NCBI GenBank assembly: GCA_963580285.1
Contig: OY757010.1
Span: 60,782,406 to 60,846,405 of the forward strand
From: Lucinisca nassula
Lineage: Eukaryota > Mollusca > Bivalvia > Lucinida > Lucinidae
Direction: 5' to 3'
DNA: 64,000 nucleotides
A program made the translations under genes and the position numbers. Below, in pieces: positions 11,383 to 22,226 of the stretch (position 1 is its first letter; every line of letters starts with the position of its first letter). Under the pieces are notes generated by a model that worked only from the letters and a program-made list of their open reading frames with translations, did not search any database and was not told the DNA's origin.

Positions 11383-11560
11383 CAAAAAAATAAGAAAAAT
11401 AATGTACATGTATACCCCCTAAAACTCCCCACTGCTCCACCCCACCCAGGTGTAAATAGGTAGCAGTGGTGTAAAAGTCAACTGCCTCTCCCTCGCGCAC
11501 GTGAAAACATCCGGAATGAGTGTTCGAGAGCGATTAATTGAGACTTTCATCGCAATCGAC

Positions 11561-11660
11561 TTGGTTGATTTGAGGTTTAACGTCCACGTCAACACTGTAA
11601 AGGTCATTTTGGAGATGTTGCTTCCAATTTTGTGGGACTTTTACCCGACATTGAGATGAA
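11561..11660 (-). mobile_element. S2 SINE fragment, minus strand
   Basis: Only the reversed tail (TTTAACGTCCACGTCAACAC to CCCGACATTGAGATGA) is present. Confidence 0.7.
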
Positions 11661-11983
11661 CTTAAACTCGATGAGGAAGGGGTTTCTATCGAGTACCCAC
11701 AATCTATGCTTTTGAGCAGACATTACGAAAGACGCCTAAACAGAAACATTGTCAATTTTTCAGCCCAAAAATGGAATTTTAAGATTAAAAAATTATGTTT
11801 TTCTTATTTCTGCTAAAACATAGATTGCGGAGCTCGACTAAGAACCGCCTGAACTTGGCGATTCTACCGAGTACCCGGAATTATGTTTTTGCGCTGATAT
11901 AAGAAATTTAATGTTTATCCCTGTAAACCACAGTTTTACAATATAAAAGTGGGGTTGGAGTGGTCAATCTGGGCTTGGTTTTG

Positions 11984-12412
11984 TTGATTTGAGGTTTAAA
12001 GTCCCCGTCAATACTGTAAAAGTCATGTCCCCTTCAACACTGTAAAGGTCATTTTGGAGACGTTGTTTCCAATTTTGTGGGAATTTTACCCGACATTGAG
12101 ATGAAATGACATCTCAAGCCCTGTCGCCCAATGAAACCAATAAGGATCATTACAGGGTCACTGATGAGGCTTTATTAGCCGAAACTACGTAGTATGACCC
12201 ATCTTCTTTCTTATGAATGTTTTCATTGCTCTTAAAGGAACTCATTTTTGATTTTTATTATTAGCATGGACGGTCCGCCTCGCACCGCGGCTCCTGGACA
12301 GGCTTAGATCCTCTTAGCAGTTTACCAGTACTAGTGTGCGGGCCGGATTCAGCTGTGCGTGGAAGCATCATGCAACCCATATATTTCTTCAAGCCCCTAT
12401 GGGCGGGGGCCG
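11984..12412 (-). mobile_element. S2 SINE copy, minus strand, interrupted
   Basis: Tail part 11984-12151 and head part about 12258-12412. The insert carries CAGGGTCACTGATGAGGCTT, a reversed piece of the element seen at 10020. The tail contains a short duplication of GTCAACACTGTAAAGGTCA. Confidence 0.72.
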
Positions 12413-12414
12413 AT

Positions 12415-12645
12415 CTGGGCTTGGAGTAATAGATTGGGCTGCATGATGCTTCCGCACAGAACTGATACCGACTGCACATGAGTACTGTTAAACCGCTGAG
12501 AATGTCTAAGCCTGCCCAGAAAAGTTGCTGCGAGTCAGCCTGTCCATGCATTTAAACTCTTTTGGATTCATTGGGCGGCAGGGACTGAGATGTCATTTCA
12601 TCTCAATGTCAGGTAAAAGTCCCACAAATTTGGAAGCAACGTCTC
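12415..12645 (+). mobile_element. S2 SINE copy, 3' truncated
   Basis: Directly abuts the preceding reversed copy head to head. It ends at GGAAGCAACGTCTCG, losing the tail. Confidence 0.72.
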
Positions 12646-12744
12646 GTTTTCGTGATGAATAAGAAAAACATCAGAATTTTCTCTGGAAAGTTTTTGGGTG
12701 ATCAAATCTTCCAATAGATTTGAATATGCGTGTTTTCGTAATGT

Positions 12745-13370
12745 TTTTTATGACCCCAACTTTTTTGGAGGGGCATATTGCTTCTGGTTCGTCCATTCGA
12801 ACTTCCGTTACGCCTTTGATGCATAGCATAACGCAAGAACCGTGCATGCAAGGGTTTTGAAATTTCATATATGGATTCTTCATGGAAAATTAGCTAACGC
12901 TATTTTTTTTTCTTATCCGGACTATGCCCCTTTCAAAAGTTATTGCCCTTTGAATTTTTGTTTTTATAAAATCTTGTCAGCAACATATCTCAAAATCTAT
13001 TGGAGCTAGAACCTTGTAAGTTGGTGAATAGATTGGTGCTGATGAGTAAATGTGGTGATTAACTTTTGACTAAATTCCGAAAAATACATTGTGGCTAATG
13101 GCCCTTTGTCACTTTTGGTACATTGTATGCATTGTGATGCATAGCATAACTTTAGAAGCTTGTATGCTAGGGTTTTGAAATTTCATATATGGATTCCTCA
13201 TGGAAATGAGCTGAAAGATATTTTTTCTCATCCGGAATTTGCCCCTTTTAAGGTTGTTTGAGTCAACCTTTGTGTTCAATCAGGTCAAAACAGTTATTGT
13301 GCGCAATGTTGGGAGACAAAATTTGTAAATCAATATCAAGGGGGTATCCCTTTTCTTAGTATTATTTTTC
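12745..13370 (+). mobile_element. Probable HINE-like element, decayed
   Basis: Head TTTTTTATGACCCCAAC then TTGGAGGGGCATA, as in other HINE-like heads. Two ~320 bp units share GATGCATAGCATAAC and GGGTTTTGAAATTTCATATA. The right end is unclear. Confidence 0.45.
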
Positions 13371-14380
13371 CTGCCTGTTTAAAATTAGCGGCCAATTTCT
13401 ATTGCAGTAAGTAGATAGGACAGTGTTGCAATTGTTCTGATTGTGATTTTTGAGTGGTTGCTTCCACAAAGTCACACATAGCTTTCAAAATCTTATGTGC
13501 GCAATGTTACCACAATACACCGTATACACTTATTTATGATATTAATTGATTTGATTCTGATGGCACATATGTGCTTCCATACACTAAATTTTTGTCACGA
13601 GACATTGTCAAATGTATTTTCTGTTTTACGACTTGAACATAGATCTTGTTTATCAATAGCATACAAGGAAAATATAAATGTCGTCTATTCAAAAAAAAAA
13701 AAGAAAAATAGAATATAGAAAGCAGCGGGAGTCTGCATCGTCTGCTTGTGTCCGCCAAACCTTCAACTGGATTTCCTTTTGATTTTGTGGATTCAAACAC
13801 ATATAGGTGGATAGATTTGGGAAACTGCATAGCTTCCGTGTACCATATCTCGAACGATTTTGACCACATATTTCCATTTATCAGTCAAGAGAAAGCTTCT
13901 TCGTTCTCTTTTTAATAATAAAGTATAGACTGCTTTTTAACAATTTGTGACGTATATTTTGTTTTTAATGACGTCATTTGTTTGCGCGTGAGGAGAGCTC
14001 GCCTTACAGCCGGTAAAACAGTGTATGGTGCTATTATTGGACCGTTACTTGTTTAATGTTTTTTCTGCGGATTAAATCCTAAATTTCTCAGAACTGGCAC
14101 GGATATTTTTTGAGGACTTTTTTTGGGTAATTAATATAACATAGCCCTGTGTTTTGGTGTTAAAAGAGTTTCTCAAGGAATTATCTTGACCATAAAAATT
14201 AAAGTGCCTCGCCTACACTTTTGGCCAGGCAGAAGGCAAAAATCTATGATTCGGACTGAACTAATTCTTGACTGCTGAGATTCTGATTCTGATTAGAGGA
14301 AGGATAACAAACTTTGAACAATATAAACCCTGAACAAAACGCTCTTTCTAGGTCATTCTTATCTTAGTGTGTGAAAAAAA
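13371..14380. other. Right interior of the 8.36 kb element
   Basis: No gene supported. Open frames of 62-111 codons on the minus strand at 13534-13877 overlap each other and show no known domain. T and A runs lie near the right terminus (14376-14415). Confidence 0.4.
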
Positions 14381-14457
14381 AAAAAAAAAATTCCTACCTA
14401 CCTACCCTATTTTTTTTTGCCATGTAATAGGAAACACAGGTATTTTTTTTTTTGGCC

Positions 14458-14573
14458 TAAACTGAATGTCAAACAGTGTAGATCCTGATCAGATGGCTAC
14501 TTCAGAAGCCATCTGATCTGGATCTACACTGTTTGCAAAGATAGGGGTTGTCGTGAACAGCATGAAGAGTTAA
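14458..14573. mobile_element. PB1 MITE, right half
   Basis: Continues the copy broken at 6094: TAAACTGAATGTCAAACAGT, hairpin cassette 14470-14535, then GAACAGCATGAAGAGTTAA. Confidence 0.85.
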
Positions 14574-14865
14574 AAGCATACTACCGGTAAGCTGATCGAA
14601 AACTTTTTTTAACACAGGAAGTTGCCTTGGTAGATTTTCCTTAAAAACAATTTAAAAGGCAGCAGGGTGGGCCAGAAGGGCAGCAGGGTGCAATACTGGT
14701 GTAACTCTTTCTTTGAAAAACTAGAAACTTCAAGATTTAAGGAGAAATGATATCACATGGTATAGGTTCTGCCATTTTCACATCGAAGGTTTGCTTAAAC
14801 AATAATAGATTATCAGTACATGTACTAAGTAATTACTGAAGATTTGGTTATAATTGTATTGTTCT

Positions 14866-15362
14866 GGTTTTAATGTCTGAGCATGACTTTTACCACATGT
14901 TCTACTGTTTCATCTGTATTTGGACAGACAGGCCTGAGCAGACATTGTATACCTAGATGAGATGCAGCGTCTCATCAGGGCCTGCACTGTTTGCAATTCA
15001 TCCTGGGACCAGTTGTCCAAAACTAACGACGTCGTTAGTTAAGGTATTGTTAAAACTTGGATCATTTATTATGGAAAATATGCTAATATTTTTTGCTGAA
15101 AAAATGTGAGCAGCTTTTGCATTTGCGAAAGCAGCTCACATTTTTTCAGCAAGAATACCAAAATTTTGAATATTAAACTTGCTACAACAGTTAACAATAT
15201 GACCACTAACGAGCTCGTTAAGCTAACTATGCCTTGAACAACTGGCCCCAGCTATTTTAGACATAACATACTTCGCAAATACTCGGTCACTATCCAAAAA
15301 AATAACGATAATCATTTTTGTGGATTTTATGGATCGATTAATCGGTTATCTTGTCAGCTTTA
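14866..15362. mobile_element. M15 element interrupted by M8
   Basis: Matches 16474-16842: GGACAGACAGGCCTGAGCAG, hairpin cassette, then TTCATCC, a break, and CAGCTATTTTAGACATAAC, ending ATCATTTTTGTGGATTTTAT. M8 occupies the break. Confidence 0.65.
15005..15250. mobile_element. M8 MITE inserted in M15
   Basis: Ends GGGACCAGTTGTCCAAAAC and TTGAACAACTGGCCCC, central GTGAGCAGCTTTTG hairpin. The empty site is seen at 16714-16728. Confidence 0.8.
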
Positions 15363-15382
15363 ACTACTTTTTGCTGAATCTG

Positions 15383-15586
15383 GCCCGCACACTAGTACTG
15401 GTAAACCGCTTAGAGGATGTAGGACCGTCCATGCTAATAAACCCCATTTGGTTTCATTGGACGACAGGGCTTCGAGATGTCATTTCATCTCAATTTTGGG
15501 TAAAAGTCCCACAAAATTGGAAGCAACGTCTCCAAAATGACCTTTACAGTGTTGATGGGGACGTTAAACCTCAAATCCAACAAAAA
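15383..15586 (+). mobile_element. S2 SINE copy, 5' truncated
   Basis: Starts at GGCCCGCACACTAGTACTGG and ends GGGGACGTTAAACCTCAAAT. Confidence 0.75.
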
Positions 15587-15777
15587 GCTTTAACTTTATA
15601 ATAATCACTGGAAAAGGGTCCTGCACATTCTCTGATTAAGTCATCATCAGGTCACCATGTGCAGCAAAAAGCATGACTTCTTACACAAAGCAACAACAAG
15701 GTCTGCCACTACATGTCCACTAGCAGCAAAGACTGCGGTGGGGCTGTGCTTATGCACTGGCCAGCCAGGCAATAAGT

Positions 15778-15981
15778 ACAGTAAAATTCCGCTATTAAGA
15801 CCACCTAAAATTAAGACTAAATCTGCTTTTAGAAGCTTATTTTGAAGGGTGCACTTAATATTTCTTTATGTTTTCAAGCCACAGTGTCCTCTGGTGAGGG
15901 ACCACCTTTGGGACTGTTCAAAAGTGGTCTTTAAATTTTGAACAGTCCCATAGGTGGTCTTAATAGAGGGATTTTACTGTA
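15778..15981. mobile_element. M6 MITE
   Basis: Near-perfect ends ACAGTAAAATTCCGCTATTA and TAATAGAGGGATTTTACTGT, flanked by TA, with GACCACCT/AGGTGGTC inside. 204 bp. Confidence 0.8.
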
Positions 15982-16473
15982 TACTCGTTTCATTTCATTC
16001 CAATCCATTCCACTGCATTGCCTGAGTGAAACTATTGCCTATACCTTAATTGTCCTATACATGCGGACGACTGCATACTTGTTCTGAAATTTGAACAAGT
16101 ACAATTTACTGCCAGATATTGTCTAAAAATACATGTAGCTGGATGAGTGGCAAACAATGTAGACCCGGATAAGACCCTGGGTTTACTCTGCTGTCTGCCC
16201 TAATCACAAACAGTAAATGTATGGTACAGTACTGCTGTTGTGGGAGTGCAAATTACCTATCATTTCTCAGACTCTGAGATGAGAAATTCCACAACTCAGC
16301 ACAACTATTTATTACACAACAAAGCTGTAGAAATGCTTAAACATGTCTGATCTGATTTGATAATTTCACTCAGTATCCTTGAGTCCTTGACTGCATTTCT
16401 TTGCTTACAATGATGTAGTTTTCTTTCCCATCTGCAAGTATTGGGATGATAGGCCTGTGTTAGCTAGGGCTGG

Positions 16474-16842
16474 CTAATCGGAGTTGAAAAGATAATCGAT
16501 TATCAGTCCTGTCATTCCGATCGATAATCGATTAGTAATCGCTAAGATTTTTGTCATAATTTTACCTGTCTGGCTTTCTGTCTGAGCATAACTCTTACCA
16601 TATGTTGCACTTTCCATATGTATATTTGAACAGACAGGCCTGGGCAAACAGTGTAGACCCAGATGAGATGCCGCTGAATGCGGCGTCTCATCAGGGTCTG
16701 CACTGTTTGCCACTCATCCAGCTATTTTAGGCATAACTTTGGGTAGTAAATTGTACCTATCAAGTAATCAATTAAAAGCAAATCAGAAATGATAATCATT
16801 TTTGTGGAATTTATCGATCGATTAATCGATTATACGATTAAT
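16474..16842. mobile_element. M15 element
   Basis: Outer parts are rich in ATCGATTA (AATCGATTATCAG at the left, ATCGATCGATTAATCGATTA at the right). The centre has GAACAGACAGGCCTGGGC and a hairpin cassette (GATGAGATGCCGC/GCGGCGTCTCATC). Confidence 0.6.
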
Positions 16843-17121
16843 TATGAAGAAATATATGGGCTACATGATGCTTCCACGCAGAGCTGAATCCGGTCCGCAC
16901 ACTAGTACTGGTAAACAGCTTAGAGGATCTAAGCCTGTCCAGGAACCGTGGTGCGAGGCGGACCGTCCATGCTAATAAACCCTATTGGTTTCATTGGGCG
17001 ACAGGGCTTGAGATGTCATTTCATCTCAATGTCGGGTAAAAGTCCCACAAAATTGGAAGCAACATCTCCAAAATGACCTTTACAGTGTTGACGGGGACGT
17101 TAAACCTGAAATCAAACAAAT
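16843..17121 (+). mobile_element. S2 SINE copy
   Basis: Begins at GAAGAAATATATGGGCTACA (GC-rich head missing) and runs to GGGGACGTTAAACCTGAAAT with CAAACAAA. Confidence 0.8.
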
Positions 17122-17385
17122 GTCAGCCTTAGTGTTAGCAGCTCTTTAGACTCCTTTCTTGATGATTAAACAAACTGGTTAAACTTTTTTGGAGAATTAC
17201 AGCAAGTCCTCAAAGTGTTCAAATTTTTAGGAGTTTTACGGTATTCTGTTTTTGGTTTCATAAACATTTTCCATTTCACCCCTGAGTCTCACACATAAGC
17301 TCAGCAAACTCCTTAGAACCAAGGTTACCAAAAATCGCTCAATGGCATTTCCAGTGTTTAGAGGCCAGTTATCATGCATGTACAT

Positions 17386-17613
17386 TTTTTTTTTGTTTTG
17401 GATTTTACGGCCCTTTCAAGATTATTTCACTCATATCGAGCCGATCTTTAATCAGAGGTGGGCGAAAAACGGAGTACCCGGAGAAAAACCACCTGACCTT
17501 CCGTTGCAGAACTTGGCGTCTCACACGTGGCCCGAGCGAGGCTCGAACCTACGGCAGTGAGAGACCTAATGACTAAGAGTCAGCGCTCTTATCCACTGGG
17601 CCACGGAGGCCCG
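17386..17613 (-). mobile_element. S4 SINE, minus strand
   Basis: In reverse: GGGCCTCCGTGGCCCAGTGG (A-box-like), GTAGGTTCGAGCCTCGC (B-box-like), a body with GGTCAGGTGGTTTTTCTCCG and tail TTGAAAGGGCCGTAAAATCC plus A-run. Other copies at 61377 and 63239. Confidence 0.82.
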
Positions 17614-17650
17614 TCATACATGTACATGTTTGTACATGTATGTATATATC

Positions 17651-18000
17651 AGGCCTCATATTTTTCAGGCATTTGCAGGATTTCAGGCTTTTAGATTTTG
17701 ATTTTTACTCCTATAATTTGTTTAAAAAGACTATTTACCGCTGATCCTGCTGAATAAAATGAGTTAGCTACACCCATTTCTGACCATTCACCAATCAAAT
17801 TACTTGATTTAATGTATTTGCTCAGTTCACAAAATGCATTACAAACAGTGTAGATCCTGATCAGATGGCTTCTTCAGAAGCCATCTGATCTGGATCTACA
17901 CTGTTTGCAAAGATAATCATTGTCATGTTCAGCAGGATTAGTGTTAAGTCTGCAAAATTGGATCTTTCAGGCATGGAAAACCTTGGTCAGTATGAGGCCT
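17651..18000. mobile_element. AGGCCTCATA element carrying a PB1
   Basis: Perfect inverted ends AGGCCTCATA and TATGAGGCCT. Flanks are TTTTTCAGGCATTTGCAGGA and GGATCTTTCAGGCATGGAAA; the centre is a PB1 copy. The same composite recurs at 58173-58555. Confidence 0.75.
17734..17947. mobile_element. PB1 MITE inside the AGGCCTCATA element
   Basis: From TTTACCGCTGATCCTGCTGA to GTTCAGCAGGATTAGTGTTA A, with hairpin cassette 17843-17908 and the ACACCCATTTCTGAC segment typical of PB1. Confidence 0.78.
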
Positions 18001-18254
18001 GATATATAGTGTCAGATTATGTCCAGTACTACATAATATCATGAAGAGGATATTGATATCTTTACAGATCCCACAGGGCTTAATTATTGTAGGCACTGAT
18101 ATGTGTTTTGTTTACATGTACCATATAAATCCTAAAAATTCAGACCCCACAAGGGATTGTTGTAATTCTCCTAAAAGTTTAGCAGCAGCTGCCAACAGGC
18201 AATGTGTGTTTTGAGGTATACAATCCTACCAACAATTAAAGTCATATGTACAGG

Positions 18255-18365
18255 TGAGCTCAGTTTAAAGACATACCTGAAAGTCCGGAGAAACCCGGAA
18301 ACGAACCCCCAACCTCTTGTTTATGAGGCATGTAATTAATAACTATACACCTCAGAAGCTTCTGC
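18255..18365 (-). mobile_element. S3 SINE fragment, minus strand
   Basis: Reversed head: GAAGCTTCTGAGGTGTATAG, and CTCCGGACTTTCAGGTATG; diverged. Confidence 0.55.
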
Positions 18366-18463
18366 CAATAAATGTGGATGTTGTTGTCGATTCTAACACT
18401 GATGCCAACACGAAAGCTGACGCGGACACCGGGGATATTGCAATGGTTCTTCCTGGACTTCAA

Positions 18464-18532
18464 GTCCAGGCATGCTGAAAATTAAGCTGACTTTTCAGTG
18501 AAAAGTCAGCTTAATTTTTAGCATGCCTGGAC
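18464..18532. repeat. 69 bp hairpin
   Basis: GTCCAGGCATGCTGAAAATT continues AAGCTGACTTTTC, pairing with GAAAAGTCAGCTTAATTTTT AGCATGCCTGGAC around a short CAGT loop. Confidence 0.85.
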
Positions 18533-18586
18533 AATATTTACATTAAAGTTTTTTAAGAGCTTATATTTTCCAAACCTAGGGTTCCG

Positions 18587-18812
18587 CTCATTGGGGCTAG
18601 GAGAAATAGATTGGGCTGCATGATGCTTCCACATAGAGCTGAAACTGACCGCACCTGAGTACTGGTAAACCGCCTAGAAGATCTAAGCCTGCCCAGGCAA
18701 AGTGATGCAAGTCAGACCAAGCATTTATGTAAACCTTTTTTGGTTATTTCATCTCAGTGTCGGGTAAAAATCTCACAAAATTGTTGACAGGGATGTTAAA
18801 CCTCAATTGAAA
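18587..18812 (+). mobile_element. S2 SINE copy
   Basis: Head TTCCGCTCATTGGGGCTAGG; tail GACAGGGATGTTAAACCTCA; the segment before the tail is shortened. Confidence 0.75.
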
Positions 18813-18861
18813 CTTTCCAAACCATGTATGCTGGATTTGGTTCATGTTTGACATAATGATT

Positions 18862-19164
18862 TTGTTTGTTTGATTTGAGGTTTAACGTCCCCATCAACAC
18901 TGTAAAGGTCATTTTGGAGACGTTGCTTCCAATTTTGTGGGACTTTTACCCGACATTGAGATGAAATGAGATATCAAGCCCTGTCACCCAATGAAACCAA
19001 TAGGGTTTATTAGCATGGACGGTCCGCCTCGCACCACGGTTCCTGGACAGGCTTAGATCCTCTAAGCGGTTTACCAGTACTAGTGTGCAGGCCGGATTCA
19101 GCTCTGCGTGGAAACATTGTGCAGCCCATATATTTCTTCAAGCCCCTGTGGGCGGGGGCGGGTG
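18862..19164 (-). mobile_element. S2 SINE copy, minus strand
   Basis: Full length, from TTGTTTGATTTGAGGTTTAA to CCCCTGTGGGCGGGGGC. Confidence 0.85.
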
Positions 19165-19704
19165 ATATAATGAAAAGACCTGTCCAAAGTTTTATTCAGC
19201 AATACCTTCTGCCCATGCCCATAACCTCAGGGTAAAGGTCATAGACTTAGAATTTTTATGTTAAAGTTTTTCAAAAATCTTTTGCTCATATTTTCCAAAC
19301 ATTTGGTTCATATTTGGTATGATGATAGATATAGGCCCACAGTTCCATTCGGCAATACCCACACCCATGCCAATGATCTCAAGGTCAAGTTGTAATGTTT
19401 GAGTCTTTTAAAAGCTAATATTTTCTCAACTATACAATGGATTAGGTTCATCTAAGATACTGATGATAGATATAGGTTCAAAATTATATTCAGCTATACC
19501 CCTGCCCATGCCCATGTACTCATGAAATTTTTAATGTTAAATTTGATGGAGCTCATATTTTCCAAACAATACAACAGATTTGGTTCATATAAATTTTTTG
19601 TATAATGATAAGTTAAATACAGATCCAGAATATGTAATCAGCAATTCCCTGTCCATGCCCATTACCTCATGGTCAAGCTTACAGACTTTGAAGTTTTATG
19701 TTAG

Positions 19705-19905
19705 TAGTGGAGCGCTGTGCTGCAGTGGTAAATTAACATCAGACTTGAGATCGAGAGGTAGCCTGTTTGATCTCCACAAGCGCTAGGTGTTGTTTCCTTG
19801 AGCAAGAGACTTTATCCACATTGCTTAGTACTGGTTCCTGCCCAGGAAAGGAGGGCCACATGGAAGATTAGTACTTGTACTTAATGTGTTACACTCTATA
19901 AATAA
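19705..19905 (+). mobile_element. tRNA-headed SINE, V-SINE-like
   Basis: Head GAGCGCTGTGCTGCAGTGGT, body TTGTTTCCTTGAGCAAGAGA CTTTATCCACATTGC, a segment I associate with V-type SINEs in animals. Tail CACTCTATAAATAAGG. Confidence 0.5.
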
Positions 19906-20153
19906 GGTCGATTTTAGACCTCATATTTTCCAAATTTTAATAAGGATTTGGTTCATAGTTGGTATGATGATAGATATAGGCCCAATGGTTAAATATAAGG
20001 CAAACCCCCACCTATGTGCATGCCCTCAAAGACACTTCCCAGACAAGCTTTGTCTGATAACAAACTGGTCATACTAACTGATCCAGACAGTAATTACACT
20101 ATTTCATGGTATTTGACCAACCAATTACACTATTCTGTAATTACTAGAGGTGC

Positions 20154-20378
20154 TACTGTACCTTATTTATCCTAAATATTCTGACACCTCAATTCTTTCC
20201 ATAATCAGTGTCAAATTTGAACAAGTACAATTTACTGTACAATGTTGCTTCTAAAAATAGCTGGATGAGTGGCAAACAGTGTAGACCCAGATGAGACGTC
20301 GCATATTGCGACGTCTCATCTGGGTTTACACTGTTTGCTTAGGCCCTGCCTGTCGGAATACATATGGTAATTATGGTA
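20154..20378. mobile_element. M10 MITE
   Basis: From TACTGTACCTTATTTATCCT to ATGGTAATTATGGTA; hairpin cassette 20273-20338 with the perfect centre GAGACGTCGCA/TGCGACGTCTC. Confidence 0.65.
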
Positions 20379-20773
20379 TTGAACCCCTGCTGAAACATGT
20401 TATCTTACAATATTATTAGTGTCTGCTGACACACCCAATAAAACAGATTCTCTGCCAATTTCTACAGACACAACTGGCATATTTTCAGCATTGCCTGGCA
20501 AAACCTATCTAGATCTATCTGGAACAGAATTATATAAGCCTATTGCTTTCATTCCAATCCCACTATTTTATGTCACATGCTAAACACGTTTAATCCATGC
20601 ATGTATGTTGTGGTTCCTTATTAGAATTGCCTCGAACAGGCAGTAATCTGTCATGTACCCACATGTTTCCAGCAAATTGCGCCTTACTTACCATTGTATC
20701 GCATTCGAAATTTATTGGATATTCACTCCAACCTACATAAGGAATAATTAAATGAGTTGGCTGGAGATAGGTT
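20379..20773. other. Unassigned intron stretch
   Basis: No gene; only a decayed TTAGAATTGCCTCGAACAGG core near 20624. Confidence 0.4.
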
Positions 20774-21075
20774 TTTTGTTTGATTTGAGGTTTAACGTCC
20801 CCATCAACACTGTAAAGGTCATTTTGGAGACGTTGCTTCCAATTTTGTGGGACTTTTACCCGACATTGAGATGAAATGCCTTCTCAAGCCCTGCTGCCCA
20901 ATGAAACCAATAGGGTTAGTAAGCATGGGCGGTCCGACTCCCGCACCGCTTTGCCTTGGCAGGCTTAGTTCCTCTAAGCGGTTTTGCAGTGCTCGTATGC
21001 GGGTCGGTTTCAGCTCTACATGGAAGCCTCATGCAGCCCATCTATTTCTTCAAGCCCCGATGGGCGGGGGCCGAG
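20774..21075 (-). mobile_element. S2 SINE copy, minus strand
   Basis: Full-length reversed copy ending AAGCCCCGATGGGCGGGGGC. The open frame across it is repeat-derived. Confidence 0.85.
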
Positions 21076-21327
21076 TGGAGATAGGTGTTTTCTAAGTTAA
21101 TACAGGTGCACATTAGTGCATCGGGCCATAGCTGTAACTGACCAAACTTGAGTACTGGTTAACTGTTAAGGAAGGTCTAAGCCTGTCCCAAGTGTTGCAA
21201 GTCGAACTGCCCCTCAAACTCTAGCGATTTCTTCGGGCGGTAGGAATCTTCCTTCATATACACATGTACAGCTGCAATCCGTTTTGAAATTTAGGGGTGT
21301 GAGATTCAGTTATTTTTACATAACAAC

Positions 21328-21515
21328 AGATATGGTAAGTATTTTGTGATAATTGAAGGATTGTTTTTGTCAATTCTCCATAAAAACCTATGTTGTGGGT
21401 ATTCATTAGAACCGCCTCATGGGTGCAGTTCTAATGAATACCCACATCATAGGTTTATATGGAGAAATAAGATAAACTATCCTTCAATGATCACAAAATA
21501 CTTAGTACCTTATCT
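21328..21515. mobile_element. M14 foldback element
   Basis: One long imperfect palindrome: arms of about 90 bp from AGATATGGTAAG to GGGTATTCATTAGAACCGCC and back to CTTAGTACCTTATCT. The centre carries the TTAGAACCGCCTC core. The same element at 45866-46511 is interrupted by M7. Confidence 0.75.
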
Positions 21516-21539
21516 ATTGCTATGTTTTAAGAAATTTTT

Positions 21540-21674
21540 GTAGAAAATGATTGACTTTTCTGCAAAACAGTGAAGGCACTGATAAGATACCACACTCTGC
21601 AGCGGCTGATCTGGGCCTGCACTTTTTGTCAATGACCTGTTTTATGGTTTTCCTGTCTAAAATGGACTAAAGCA
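21540..21674. mobile_element. PB2 MITE fragment
   Basis: Decayed hairpin cassette (AAACAGTGAAGGCACTGAT ... CTGATCTGGGCCTGCACTTT) followed by TTTTCCTGTCTAAAATGG; left end missing. Confidence 0.5.
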
Positions 21675-21774
21675 TTTAACTGTGATAAATCTGTTTATAA
21701 TCTGTAGATCATATTTGAGCTCTTCACTACAATATGAAGTAGTGTCACTTGACATTCTCTGCATGCCTTCAACA

Positions 21775-22220
21775 ATTTGGTGGAGATTGATCATGAAATA
21801 TCTTCGGTCATTCATTCAAGAAGGATAGTTGTCAGTTTTGGACAGCCCCGGTAGCTCAGTCGGATACGCGTCTGACTGGTGAATAGGAGGACAAAGGTTC
21901 GATACCTGCCGGGTCACCAACATTCTTTCGTGCAGGTTGATCATGAAATCTTTTGTACGGTCATTCTCTCCATTCCGTTGATTCAAGAAGGGCAGTTGTC
22001 AGTTTCTGGCAAAGGAATGTGCACTGTACTGGCTAACTGCTTACGTATAAGCCTGCCCAGGAAAGATGTGGATAGATAAACTGACCCGCTCAAAATTGAC
22101 CTAAATAGTTTTTGTTGGGCAATAAAACCCAAATACAAACAAACAAAAGTTGTCAGTTTTGGGAGAATGTGCACTGAACTGGTCAACAGCTTTTATATGC
22201 ACAACTTTTTGTAAGCCTGC
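21775..22220 (+). mobile_element. Older S1 SINE split by a younger S1
   Basis: The older copy is 21775-21841 (TGGAGATTGATCATGAAAT...) and 22148-22220 (...GAGAATGTGCACTGAACTGG). Its AGTTGTCAGTTTTGG is the duplicated target. Confidence 0.8.
21842..22147 (+). mobile_element. S1 SINE (tRNA head), full length with 15 bp target duplication
   Basis: Head CCCGGTAGCTCAGTCGG (A box) and GGTTCGATACCTGCCGG (B box), body GATTGATCATGAAATC, GATTCAAGAAGGGCAGTTGT, TAAGCCTGCCCAGGAAAG, tail AAACCCAAATACAAACAAAC. AGTTGTCAGTTTTGG flanks it at 21827-21841 and 22148-22162. Confidence 0.9.
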
Positions 22221-22226
22221 TCTGTT

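Larger units (their letters stand above)
6095..14457. mobile_element. 8.36 kb element with GGCC ends and TAA target duplication (PIF/Harbinger-like)
   Basis: It starts GGCCAAAAAAAAAAATTACC and ends in the complement of GGCCAAAAAAAAAAAATACC; CTGTGTTTCC continues the inverted repeat on both sides, about 29 bp. It interrupts a PB1 MITE and is flanked by TAA on each side (6092-6094 and 14458-14460). A 3 bp TWA duplication with GG-ended inverted repeats is the signature of PIF/Harbinger elements. I find no transposase frame inside. The interior carries many later insertions (S2, S3, HINE-like), so it looks like a large non-autonomous element or a decayed one. Confidence 0.72.
18541..20075 (+). repeat. 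HINE-like core array broken by SINEs
   Basis: Diverged units of about 140-150 bp share GCTCATATTTTCCAAAC, GATTTGGTTCAT, ATGATGATAGATATAGG and CCCATGCCCATnACCTCA. Two S2 copies and a V-SINE-like copy interrupt the series. Similar units recur at 28870-29290. Confidence 0.6.

Noticed and set aside
13534..13877. Minus-strand frames of 111 and 62 codons
   Set aside because: They overlap in different phases, contain low-complexity Phe runs from a poly-A/T tract, and match no family I know.
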